DNA of 13,413 bases from Gammaproteobacteria bacterium (GTDB lineage: Bacteria > Pseudomonadota > Gammaproteobacteria > Porifericomitales > Porifericomitaceae). This document shows, piece by piece, positions 6,269 through 13,413 of this stretch. A program made the translations under genes and the position numbers. Position 1 is the first letter of the stretch, and the number at the start of each line of letters is the position of its first letter. The notes beneath the pieces are model-generated. The model did no database searches. It was not told where the DNA came from and was given only the letters and a program-made list of their open reading frames with translations. The stretch is from contig JAPPQA010000010.1 in assembly GCA_028817255.1 (NCBI GenBank), positions 1 through 13,413 on the forward strand, in the 5' to 3' direction.

Positions 6269-6273
6269 AAGGG
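6269..6273 (+). promoter_or_regulatory. Ribosome binding site for the giant gene
   Basis: AAGGG lies 8 bp before the ATG at 6282, with an additional GGGAGG at 6261-6266. This purine-rich stretch supports ATG 6282 as the start, which in turn gives a complete signal peptide. Confidence 0.6.
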
Positions 6274-6281
6274 CCGAATCC

Positions 6282-6428
6282 ATGAACCAGGAAAACGATG
6301 CATTGCGGGGGCGCATAGTGCGCGGCGGCGGCGTAGGCGTAGCACGGGCCTTGCGGCGCGCCGGTTTGGCGCTGGCGCTGCTGTTGCCGGCGGTTGCGGC
6401 GCTGTTGCCGGCGACCGCGGCGCGCGCG
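6282..6428 (+). other. Signal peptide coding segment
   Basis: Residues 1-49 comprise a long Arg-containing n-region (RIVRGGG...ALRRAG), a hydrophobic core LALALLLPAVAALLP at about 29-43, and an A-R-A motif at 47-49. Sec signal peptidase cleavage is predicted before Gln50 (ARA^QVDY). No lipobox Cys is present. Confidence 0.8.
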
Positions 6429-9400
6429 CAGGTTGACTATACCGATGTGCACGTGGCCGTCGCGAGAATAGGGGTTGCCCCCGGTGAAAACTATAACATC
6501 GCTCAAGGCGAGGATGCCGTGCTGAGGGTGCGCGTAGCGATCTTCAATGACGACAATCTCGTTACCTGCAGTGCTTTCGACCAGAGCCTGTATGTGCGCT
6601 ATTTCATAAATACTGAAGGGAGTCCGGGATTCGGCCCCTCCACGCCAGGGAGGAATTTCGGCACCGCGACGGTACGCGTTGCCGATACCATGGCGAACTC
6701 CGAAAGCGTTATCGAAGAGCCGGGCCAGGGCATACTCCATTTTCCCGCGGGTTCTTGCGCGGTGGATGTCAGTATTCCGACATATAGGACCGGCACAACA
6801 GGGAACACCCGGTTTGTATTCAGCCTGGTGGGATTCGCTTCCGGTCCCAGGGGTCTGGCCCATTTGATGGGGCCAGGCCCTACCTATTCCTTTATTGACC
6901 GCGGGTTCGCGATAGCTTACTTCCTTTCAATAAATCAGCAAGCGAACCTTAGAAATTTCCTGGGAGGGCTTACCCCGGCGGAGACCGGTTCCTATTCGTC
7001 TGTAGCAGCCGATGGCAGGGAAACGAGCTCCAGAGTGGTGCGGATTGGAACCGCGGGCAGCATAGACGGCGTGCTCGTCGTCGGCGACTCTCCCCAGCTC
7101 GGCGTGGAGCCCGAATCCGGCGTCACGCAGTTGCGATTTCCGGTATCGTTCTCGGGCAGTGGCATCGGCACAGGCGGGGAGCTCCCCGCTTTGTCGGGTT
7201 TCTTTCTCTACCAGGTGCAGGGCACCGCCGTGGTGGACTTGCCCGTGAATGGCGCGCGCCCGGCGGACCCGGATATTCGCTTGCCCGCCGCCGCTTTGGC
7301 GAGGCGGGTGACTGCCGCCGACCGGGCGCAAGCGGGGTTCCCCCAGGATGTGCCCGAGGGGGCGGTGGTGGCGGAATTCAATATTCCCGCCGGGCAGGAG
7401 ACGGGGGAGATCGTTATGCAGGTGCTTGCCGACGATCTTGCCGAGCCTACGGAAACCGTCGAATTGCGCGTGTTGGATTTCCGGGTTGGGCCCCGGCCTT
7501 ATATCCCCGGCGACGGCAAGACCAGCGCCGTGGGCAGGATCGGCAGCAACGATCCGGTGGAGATAGCTCTGGCCGCGCCCGCGGCCGACACGGCCGAGGG
7601 GAACAGCATCCTCTTTCCGTTGAGCCTTGGCGGCGGGCGCTTCGCCGGAACCCTGCGGGTGGTATATAGCGTGGCGCCCGCCTCCGGCAGCGCCGCTACC
7701 GGCGCGGACTATGACGACCAGGTGCTGAACGGGGATTTTCGGATTCGGTTGGAGCCGGACGGCCCGGACGGCCGCCGCTACTCCGCCCTGGACGCCGCCG
7801 GCACGGCGGTGCCCTCCCTCCAGAACCGCGCCAGTCTTTCGATCCCGATCCTGGCGCTCCTGGACAGCTTCACGGAGGCGGGGGGAGAAGAGCTGACGCT
7901 GACGCTTGACAGCGTTACCGCGCTAGCCGCGGACGGCATGGCGGCGGACCTGCCGGTGCGCGTTGGCGCCGCCAGCGCCGACGCCACCATCGTGGACGGC
8001 GTTCGGATTGACGTAGCGATAGATAACAGCATGGGCGCCAGCATGACCTTCAGCGAAGGCCAGACCGCCACGATCCCTGTGAGCTTGAGCGGCGCCTTCA
8101 CCAGCCCGGTAACCCTCGTCTGCGAGTTCGAAGATAGTGATTTGGCGCAGCCGCGAGAGGACTATGAGTTGGGGCGGGTTCTGAGTATGCGGACCCGTCG
8201 CGGCGACACCACCTTCGAGGCCGAGTGCGGCACCATTGCGGCAGGCGCCGCCAGCGCCTCCATCGGCATCCCGTTGCTGCGCGAGACGGTGCTGGAAACC
8301 GGCTTCGATGCCGTGGAAGGCGACGAGGATTTCGTGGTGGTGCTGACCGCGCTGCTGGGCGCCGAGGGGAATGTGGACGACTCCTTAGATTACACCATCA
8401 TCATTGCCGACCTTCCGGCCAACCGCGTCGCCCTGAGCGCGGAGCGCGCCGAAATTATGGAGAGCCAGAGTCTCAGCTTCACGGTCGCCCTGTCCGGCAC
8501 GGCCACCTCCAGCTCGGTATCCGTGCCGATTTCCCTGGCCGGCATTCCCGCCGCCCAGTTGGCGGTCACGGGCGTGCCTGCCGCCCCGGGCATCAACAAC
8601 TACCTGTTGACCTTTGCCGCCGCCGCCAGCGGCGACGCATCCGGCACGGGCTCGTTCAATGTGGCCGTGACGGACAACAACAGCGTCGAGGCGATGCGCT
8701 CGCTGCAAGTGGTGCTGGGCGCGCCCAGCGGCGGGGGCGGCGCGGCGCGCGAGTTCGTTTTGGCCGGCAGCCCGCTCAGCGTCTCGGTGGTGGATAACGA
8801 CGGCGCCGTGGTGACGCTGACGCCCGCGACCCGGGCGGGGGTGAGCGCCAGCGAAGGCGGCAATGCGAGCTTTGCGGTACAGGCGTCGCAGGCGCCGGCC
8901 AACAATGTGACGGTCAACTACAGCCTGGGGGCCGACGGCGACACCGCCGTGCGCGGCGTGGACTACAGCGGCGGCGCCGGCGGCAGCGTAACGCTTGCCG
9001 CCGGCACGACCGCGGTCAATATTGACATCCCCGTGACGGCCGACGCCCGCCCCGAAGGCGTGGAACGCTTCTCCCTGCGCCTGACCGGGGTTAGCGGCGA
9101 TGCGGACGCCGCTCTGGGCCTCGCCGCCGAGTTGGGCGCGGTCGCCACCATTGCCCGCAGCGACCCCGTCTCCGTCGCGGTCACTGCCGACCCGGCGACG
9201 GTGATGGAAGGCCAGGCGGTCTCCTTCGGCATCGCGCTGAGCACAGGCGGCTCGCCGGTCTCTTTTGACGAGGTGCTGGTGTTGAATTACAGCCTGCCGG
9301 CGACGGCCACGGCGGTTCCCAACCTCGCGGACATGGTGGGCGACTATGCCCCGCCCCCGGGATATGCGGGCGGGGCCATGCGCGCGGGCCAGGCGGGCGT

Positions 9401-12400
9401 GGCCGCGGGCAGCAGCAGCGCCTCCCTGCTCGTGACCACGATCCAGGATGGCGCGCAGGAGGTGGCGGAAACCATCGTCTTGCGGGTGGATTCCGTGCGC
9501 TCCCTGGCGGGGAACCCCGTGGACTCGGTCACCGGGGTCGAGTTCCGCTTCGGCGCGGACGCGACAGCGACCGCGACCATCCAGGCCAGCATGACCACGG
9601 CTTCCCTGGGCTTGGCCGATGTGCAGTTCGCGCTGGCCCCGCCCTCCGCCGCCACGGCGGCGGAGGGCGAAAGCGTGACCTTCGCGTTGCGCAGGAGCGG
9701 CAGTCTGCCGGCAAGCCTTACCTTCTCCGACTATGCCACGGCGAGCAATATGCCCCGCATCTCGCTCGGCTACAGCATTTCCGGGGTGGACGCCGCCGAT
9801 ATTGCCTCGATCGCGGTCGCGGGGGGCTCGTTCGCCCAGAACGCGGATACCATATCGGCGGCCGGCGACCTGACGGGCAGGATGCTGCAAATCAATGTTG
9901 CCGCGTCCGCGAACCCCAGCATTATCGTGGCCCTGGCCAGCGATACGGTCGCCGAGGCGGCCGAGACCCTGACCCTGACCCTGGATTCGCTCAGCTATCC
10001 CGCGACAATGAACGGCTGGACCGATCTGGCGGGCTTTATGGCGGCGCGCCCGAATGCCTACGGACTCTCGACGCGGAACCGGGCGCAGGTGGAGATCGAG
10101 GCCCATGGCCGGCCCGTTTTCAGCGTTAATGCATCTATCGGGACTTCTGCGGCTGAGGAAAATATTGGCCAGCTTGGCTCATCAGTCACCGACCCTCGAG
10201 GCTTGCTTGCTTTCAGGGTGAACCTCGACGCCAACTCCATCGCCAGCACGACCACCTTCACGGTCCATTACACGCTGGACGGTACCGCGGAGGCGCCCGC
10301 GGATTACAGCGCCACTGCAAATGTGGCCGAGGACAGCACGTTACTCTCCGCTGGCGTCAGCGGGAGTTTTATGATAGTGCAGCCGGCGAGCGCGGGCGCG
10401 GTGAATCGCCAATTCAATTTGATCTTCGGCGGCAACGACGACTCGTTGAGCGAGCCTGAGGAGACCGTCATCCTGAGCCTGACCCGCATAGAACCCACCG
10501 ACAGCGCCTACATAGACTCCGACCGATCCCAGTTGACATACGAGATCCAGCCCAGCGATCCTGTAGCGGCCAGCGTAGCCGCCCGCTTCGATACCGGCGT
10601 CACCATGGTGACAGAAGGCGGCGCCGGCAATGCCGGCATGGCGCGCTTTCGCATCAGCCTGTCGGGGGCCGTGAGCGTGCCTGTTGCCGTGGAGTATGCC
10701 TTGACCGGCACGGCCATGCGCACCGCCGCCGCCGACGGCGACTACCGCGCGGCCGCCGAACGCGGCAGGGCGACGTTCGACGCCATGGCGACGACCGCGG
10801 ATTTGGCGTTTCCGATCATAGACGACGCCCTCAGCGAGGCGCAGGAAACGCTGACTTTCACGCTTTCCTCCGTGGATACGGGGAGGCAGGTGGGCGGGGC
10901 GCCGGTCAGCATTGCCAGCGCGCAAGATCAAAGGGCGGCGAGCGTGCCCATTGCCGCCAGCGACCCGGTAACGGTATCGCTGGCCACCGCCGCCAGCGCG
11001 GTGACCGAGGGCAACACGGTCGTGTTTACCGTGCGCCAGCGCGGCGGCGCCACCGTCGTGCCCACTGTCGTGGCCTACACCGTGAGCGGCACCGGCATCA
11101 CCCGCGCGGATTACCGGGATGCGAACCGGCCGGATATGGGTATGGCTCTCACCGGCACCCTGAACATCCCGGCCGGACAGGCGGACGCCGCCATCAGCCT
11201 GAACATTGTGGACGACATGAGCACCGAGTCCGGCGAGTCGCTGACCCTCACGCTGGACAGCGCGACCCTCACGGATCCCGACGGGGTCGGCGGCACGATC
11301 GGCCTTGCCGGCGCCGCCGACCGCAGCGCCAGCGTTTCCCTCAGCGATCCGACCGCCGTCTCCACGCGCAACGTGTCCGTAGTGGCGACATCGGCCAGCG
11401 CTACCGCGGAGGGCGCGACCGCCGTCTTTACGGTCAGTCTCGCCGAGGCCAATCCCCACTCGCAACTCATTACCGTGGACTGGGCGGTGAGCGCCACCAG
11501 CGCCACCGGCGACGACGACGCCGAGGCGGCGGACTTCGACTTCGACGGCGACAGCAACCCGGACGCCAATTTCCCCACCGGCCAGACGCTAAGCTTTGCG
11601 GTCGGCGAGACGATGAAAACGATTAACGTGCCCATACTCGACGATAGCTTGCGCGAGTCGCTGGAGAGTTACACCGTCGCCATCAGCAATCTCGTGGCCA
11701 GCGCCATGGAGGCCGATCCCACTCAGATCGCCGTTGCCCAGGCCCAGGGCACCATCGCCGCCAGCGATCCGATCGCCTACACGATCAGCGCCCCTGCCGC
11801 CGATACCTCCGTTGCCGAAGGCAGCACCCTGACGGTCACGGTCACGGGGACGGCCGCGCCGGGCGGTACGGGAGGCAACATCGGCTGCGCCATCACTGGA
11901 GACAGCAGCAGCAGCCGCGACGCCACGGAGACCGCCGACTTCGATTCGCTGAGCGCTACGGCGGCCTTCGCCGCCGCCGACACCAGCGCCGACTGCATGT
12001 TTGTCGTCACCGACGACCCGGACGATGAGGGGGAGGAATTTTTCACCGTCACGCTCTCGAATCCGGGCAGCGGCGGGATTGCCAATGCCGTCGCGACGGA
12101 CACGCGCAATTTCCGCATTGCCGCCAGCGACGGAGCGACCCCCCAGACGCCCGCGCCCACGGCCAATGCGGGCAGCGACGCCTCGGCTACCGATGGCTCC
12201 ACGGTGACGCTGAGCGGCAGCGGCTCGCGGGGCGGCGGCGACACCACCAGCACGCTGGGCTATGCGTGGCTGCAGGTGACTTCCGAGAGCGACCCCGCCG
12301 TCCTCACCACAGCGGGCGCCATCACCAACGCCGACGCGGCCTCTGCCACCTTCACCGCGCCCAATGTGAGCAGCGATACGGAATACTTCTTCCAGCTCAC

Positions 12401-13413
12401 CGTCACCGCCACGGCCAGCGGGGAGACGCCGTCCATGGCCAGCGACACTGTGAAGATCACCGTAACGGACGACGATTCGCCCACCGCGACCATCAGCACG
12501 GCGGGCGCCTCGGTGACCGAGGGCGGGCAAACCATGCTGGCCAGCACGGTCACGGATGCGACGGACAGCGGCGACACCATTACCGCGGCGTGGACGGCCT
12601 CGCCCGCCACGCCGGCCGTCAGTTTCGACGACGCCGCCAGCACCGCGCCGACGGTTACCTGGCCGATGGTGACCGCCAACACCGATTACACCCTCACCCT
12701 CACCGCCACCGACAGCGCGGGCAACACCGGCACGGACACGGTGCAATTCACGGTGCGGGATCCTACTGCGCTGCCGGCCAATGCCGCGCCCACCGTGGCC
12801 GCGGGGGCCGACCAGACGCTGGACGAGGGCGCCACGGTGACGCTGATGGGCACCGTCACGCGGGGCAGCGGCGACACCGCCAGTACGCTGGATTATGCGT
12901 GGGTGCAGATCACCTCTATGAGCGACACCACCGTCATCTCCAGCGGCGCGAACTATGTAGGCGCGCTCACCAACGCCATGGGCACTCCTTCTACGGCTAT
13001 GGCAACCCTGGGCCAGTCGCAGGCCAGCTTCACCGCGCCGAGCATTACGGCTTCGCCGTTCAGCAGGACCTATTACTTCCAGCTTACCGGCGGCGCGGAA
13101 GAAAGCGGGATGACCGCCAGGACCACGGCCACCGATATTGTGGAGATCACGGTGCAAGACAACACCGCGCCCACGGTCTCTTTCACCCCCGCCGCCGGGA
13201 ATGTGGACGAGGGCGCCACCACCACATTCGTCAACAGCAGCAGCGATTCGGAGGGCGACACGGTGCTCACTTACGCCTGGTCCGTCAATCCCGCCGGCGC
13301 GGGAACTTTCGCGGATCCGGCGGGCACCGAGACCGATGCCGCCGCCATTGCCGCGCTTGAAGCGCCGAATATTGCGTGGGCGGACGTTGCGGCCGCCGAC
13401 CGCAGCGTCAGCG
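6282..13413 (+). CDS. Giant exported Calx-beta/PKD repeat protein (3' end missing)
   Basis: Translating from ATG 6282 gives at least 2377 residues without a stop, and the frame is still open at the window edge. The protein begins with a signal peptide (1-49), then an unassigned region (50 to about 420), about 11 divergent Calx-beta-like repeats (about 424-1950) and four PKD/Ig-like units (about 1952-2377, the last cut off). Asp and Glu are abundant, Lys and Cys scarce. Calx-beta domains in sodium-calcium exchangers and bacterial surface proteins bind calcium through acidic residues, so a calcium-stiffened extracellular rod or adhesin is the likely role; this is inference. The secretion or anchoring module would be at the missing C-terminus. 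Long minus-strand open frames over this gene are shadows of its GC-rich codon pattern. The gene has its own promoter and is probably not part of the PHB cluster. Confidence 0.9.
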   Translation, partial: MNQENDALRGRIVRGGGVGVARALRRAGLALALLLPAVAALLPATAARAQVDYTDVHVAVARIGVAPGENYNIAQGEDAVLRVRVAIFNDDNLVTCSAFDQSLYVRYFINTEGSPGFGPSTPGRNFGTATVRVADTMANSESVIEEPGQGILHFPAGSCAVDVSIPTYRTGTTGNTRFVFSLVGFASGPRGLAHLMGPGPTYSFIDRGFAIAYFLSINQQANLRNFLGGLTPAETGSYSSVAADGRETSSRVVRIGTAGSIDGVLVVGDSPQLGVEPESGVTQLRFPVSFSGSGIGTGGELPALSGFFLYQVQGTAVVDLPVNGARPADPDIRLPAAALARRVTAADRAQAGFPQDVPEGAVVAEFNIPAGQETGEIVMQVLADDLAEPTETVELRVLDFRVGPRPYIPGDGKTSAVGRIGSNDPVEIALAAPAADTAEGNSILFPLSLGGGRFAGTLRVVYSVAPASGSAATGADYDDQVLNGDFRIRLEPDGPDGRRYSALDAAGTAVPSLQNRASLSIPILALLDSFTEAGGEELTLTLDSVTALAADGMAADLPVRVGAASADATIVDGVRIDVAIDNSMGASMTFSEGQTATIPVSLSGAFTSPVTLVCEFEDSDLAQPREDYELGRVLSMRTRRGDTTFEAECGTIAAGAASASIGIPLLRETVLETGFDAVEGDEDFVVVLTALLGAEGNVDDSLDYTIIIADLPANRVALSAERAEIMESQSLSFTVALSGTATSSSVSVPISLAGIPAAQLAVTGVPAAPGINNYLLTFAAAASGDASGTGSFNVAVTDNNSVEAMRSLQVVLGAPSGGGGAAREFVLAGSPLSVSVVDNDGAVVTLTPATRAGVSASEGGNASFAVQASQAPANNVTVNYSLGADGDTAVRGVDYSGGAGGSVTLAAGTTAVNIDIPVTADARPEGVERFSLRLTGVSGDADAALGLAAELGAVATIARSDPVSVAVTADPATVMEGQAVSFGIALSTGGSPVSFDEVLVLNYSLPATATAVPNLADMVGDYAPPPGYAGGAMRAGQAGVAAGSSSASLLVTTIQDGAQEVAETIVLRVDSVRSLAGNPVDSVTGVEFRFGADATATATIQASMTTASLGLADVQFALAPPSAATAAEGESVTFALRRSGSLPASLTFSDYATASNMPRISLGYSISGVDAADIASIAVAGGSFAQNADTISAAGDLTGRMLQINVAASANPSIIVALASDTVAEAAETLTLTLDSLSYPATMNGWTDLAGFMAARPNAYGLSTRNRAQVEIEAHGRPVFSVNASIGTSAAEENIGQLGSSVTDPRGLLAFRVNLDANSIASTTTFTVHYTLDGTAEAPADYSATANVAEDSTLLSAGVSGSFMIVQPASAGAVNRQFNLIFGGNDDSLSEPEETVILSLTRIEPTDSAYIDSDRSQLTYEIQPSDPVAASVAARFDTGVTMVTEGGAGNAGMARFRISLSGAVSVPVAVEYALTGTAMRTAAADGDYRAAAERGRATFDAMATTADLAFPIIDDALSEAQETLTFTLSSVDTGRQVGGAPVSIASAQDQRAASVPIAASDPVTVSLATAASAVTEGNTVVFTVRQRGGATVVPTVVAYTVSGTGITRADYRDANRPDMGMALTGTLNIPAGQADAAISLNIVDDMSTESGESLTLTLDSATLTDPDGVGGTIGLAGAADRSASVSLSDPTAVSTRNVSVVATSASATAEGATAVFTVSLAEANPHSQLITVDWAVSATSATGDDDAEAADFDFDGDSNPDANFPTGQTLSFAVGETMKTINVPILDDSLRESLESYTVAISNLVASAMEADPTQIAVAQAQGTIAASDPIAYTISAPAADTSVAEGSTLTVTVTGTAAPGGTGGNIGCAITGDSSSSRDATETADFDSLSATAAFAAADTSADCMFVVTDDPDDEGEEFFTVTLSNPGSGGIANAVATDTRNFRIAASDGATPQTPAPTANAGSDASATDGSTVTLSGSGSRGGGDTTSTLGYAWLQVTSESDPAVLTTAGAITNADAASATFTAPNVSSDTEYFFQLTVTATASGETPSMASDTVKITVTDDDSPTATISTAGASVTEGGQTMLASTVTDATDSGDTITAAWTASPATPAVSFDDAASTAPTVTWPMVTANTDYTLTLTATDSAGNTGTDTVQFTVRDPTALPANAAPTVAAGADQTLDEGATVTLMGTVTRGSGDTASTLDYAWVQITSMSDTTVISSGANYVGALTNAMGTPSTAMATLGQSQASFTAPSITASPFSRTYYFQLTGGAEESGMTARTTATDIVEITVQDNTAPTVSFTPAAGNVDEGATTTFVNSSSDSEGDTVLTYAWSVNPAGAGTFADPAGTETDAAAIAALEAPNIAWADVAAADRSVS
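6429..7550 (+). other. Unassigned N-terminal region of the giant protein
   Basis: Residues 50-423 follow the signal peptide. I do not recognise a named domain in most of it. Two Cys lie about 70 residues apart (TCSAF and GSCAV), a possible disulfide. The first part has beta-rich, Calx-like traits (QGEDAVLRVRV, then GILHFPAGSCAVDVSIP). The last part (AEFNIPAGQETGEIVMQVLADD, then EPTETVELRV and SNDP) is clearly the second half of a Calx-beta-type repeat. Codons here are somewhat less GC-biased than in the later repeats. Confidence 0.55.
7551..12131 (+). other. Array of about 11 divergent Calx-beta-like repeats
   Basis: Approximate repeat starts, by residue: 424, 574, 711, 841, 962, 1105, 1277, 1427, 1562, 1690 and 1830. 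Most open with a V-x-x-x-EG-x-x-x-x-F-x-V strand pair, carry an ADY/ADF-type acidic turn, and end with a D-D/x-x-x-E-x-x-E-x-L-x-L-x-L block (IIDDALSEAQETLTFTL, IVDDMSTESGESLTLTL, ILDDSLRESLESYTVAI). Junctions are marked by (S/N)DP at 424, 961, 1426, 1561, 1689 and 1829. Lengths of about 120-170 residues exceed the usual Calx-beta of roughly 100. The repeats at 711 and 1105 are the most degenerate. Confidence 0.75.
12135..13413 (+). other. PKD/Ig-like repeats of the giant protein (array continues past the edge)
   Basis: Four units start near residues 1952, 2067, 2169 and 2296. The first and third are PKD-like sisters: ANAGSDASATDGSTVTLSGS with LGYAWLQVTS, and VAAGADQTLDEGATVTLMGT with LDYAWVQITS, each closing with a YFFQLT or YYFQLT strand. 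The second (PTATISTAGASVTEGGQ, then DYTLTLTATDSAGNTGTDTV) is a shorter Ig-like fold. The fourth (VDEGATTTFVNSSSDSEGD, TYAWSV) is truncated. Such modules usually act as spacers in secreted proteins. Confidence 0.7.

Noticed and set aside
8385..10106. 573-codon open frame on the minus strand
   Set aside because: It lies opposite the giant plus-strand gene. Its His/Gly/Arg/Gln-rich translation is the usual shadow of GC-rich repeat codons and shows no domain.
11589..13157. 522-codon open frame on the minus strand
   Set aside because: Antisense shadow of the Calx-beta/PKD region with low-complexity Gly/Arg composition. The plus frame carries coherent domains.
12266..13360. 364-codon plus-strand open frame rich in His/Arg/Gly
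   Set aside because: Out-of-frame reading of the PKD region; the frame from 6282 continues unbroken through it.

Overview
The window is GC-rich, densely coding DNA with every supported gene on the plus strand. The gene content and sequence style (SucB-type E2, PhaA/PhaB/PhaR, GTCATTCCGG-type hairpin repeats) fit a Pseudomonadota genome, most likely gamma- or betaproteobacterial. That placement is inferred from family resemblance; there is no rRNA or other marker gene here.

Region 1 (1-5066) is a compact metabolic cluster. It holds the 3' part of the 2-oxoglutarate dehydrogenase E2 gene, its E3 partner dihydrolipoamide dehydrogenase, then acetyl-CoA acetyltransferase (phaA), acetoacetyl-CoA reductase (phaB) and the PHB-responsive regulator phaR. 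Gaps are 18, 81, 2 and 41 bp, so co-transcription is plausible. The cluster joins a TCA-cycle complex, which draws on acetyl-CoA oxidation and makes NADH, to the two enzymes that turn acetyl-CoA into the PHB monomer, plus the switch that senses the polymer. The polymerase phaC and the E1 subunit are not in the window.

Region 2 (about 5067-6281) is a structured accessory segment. Two copies of a 71-codon gene, identical at the nucleotide level, encode a small coiled-coil/single-membrane-helix protein. They sit as direct repeats 750 bp apart. Between them lies an imperfect, nested palindrome of about 400 bp, built from three pairs of perfect inverted arms (18, 26 and 28 bp), two GAAA/TTTC-loop hairpins, short tandem repeats and a GGCGGCCGCC centre. 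The arrangement looks like a MITE/REP-type element within a duplicated gene cassette.

Region 3 (6282-13413) is one open reading frame of at least 2377 codons that runs off the right edge. It encodes an exported, acidic, lysine-poor repeat protein: signal peptide, an unassigned N-terminal region, about 11 divergent Calx-beta-like repeats often ended by an S/N-D-P motif, then PKD/Ig-like repeats. It resembles very large calcium-dependent surface or adhesin proteins. An AT-rich island just upstream (6211-6260) holds its probable promoter, next to a 20-bp palindrome.
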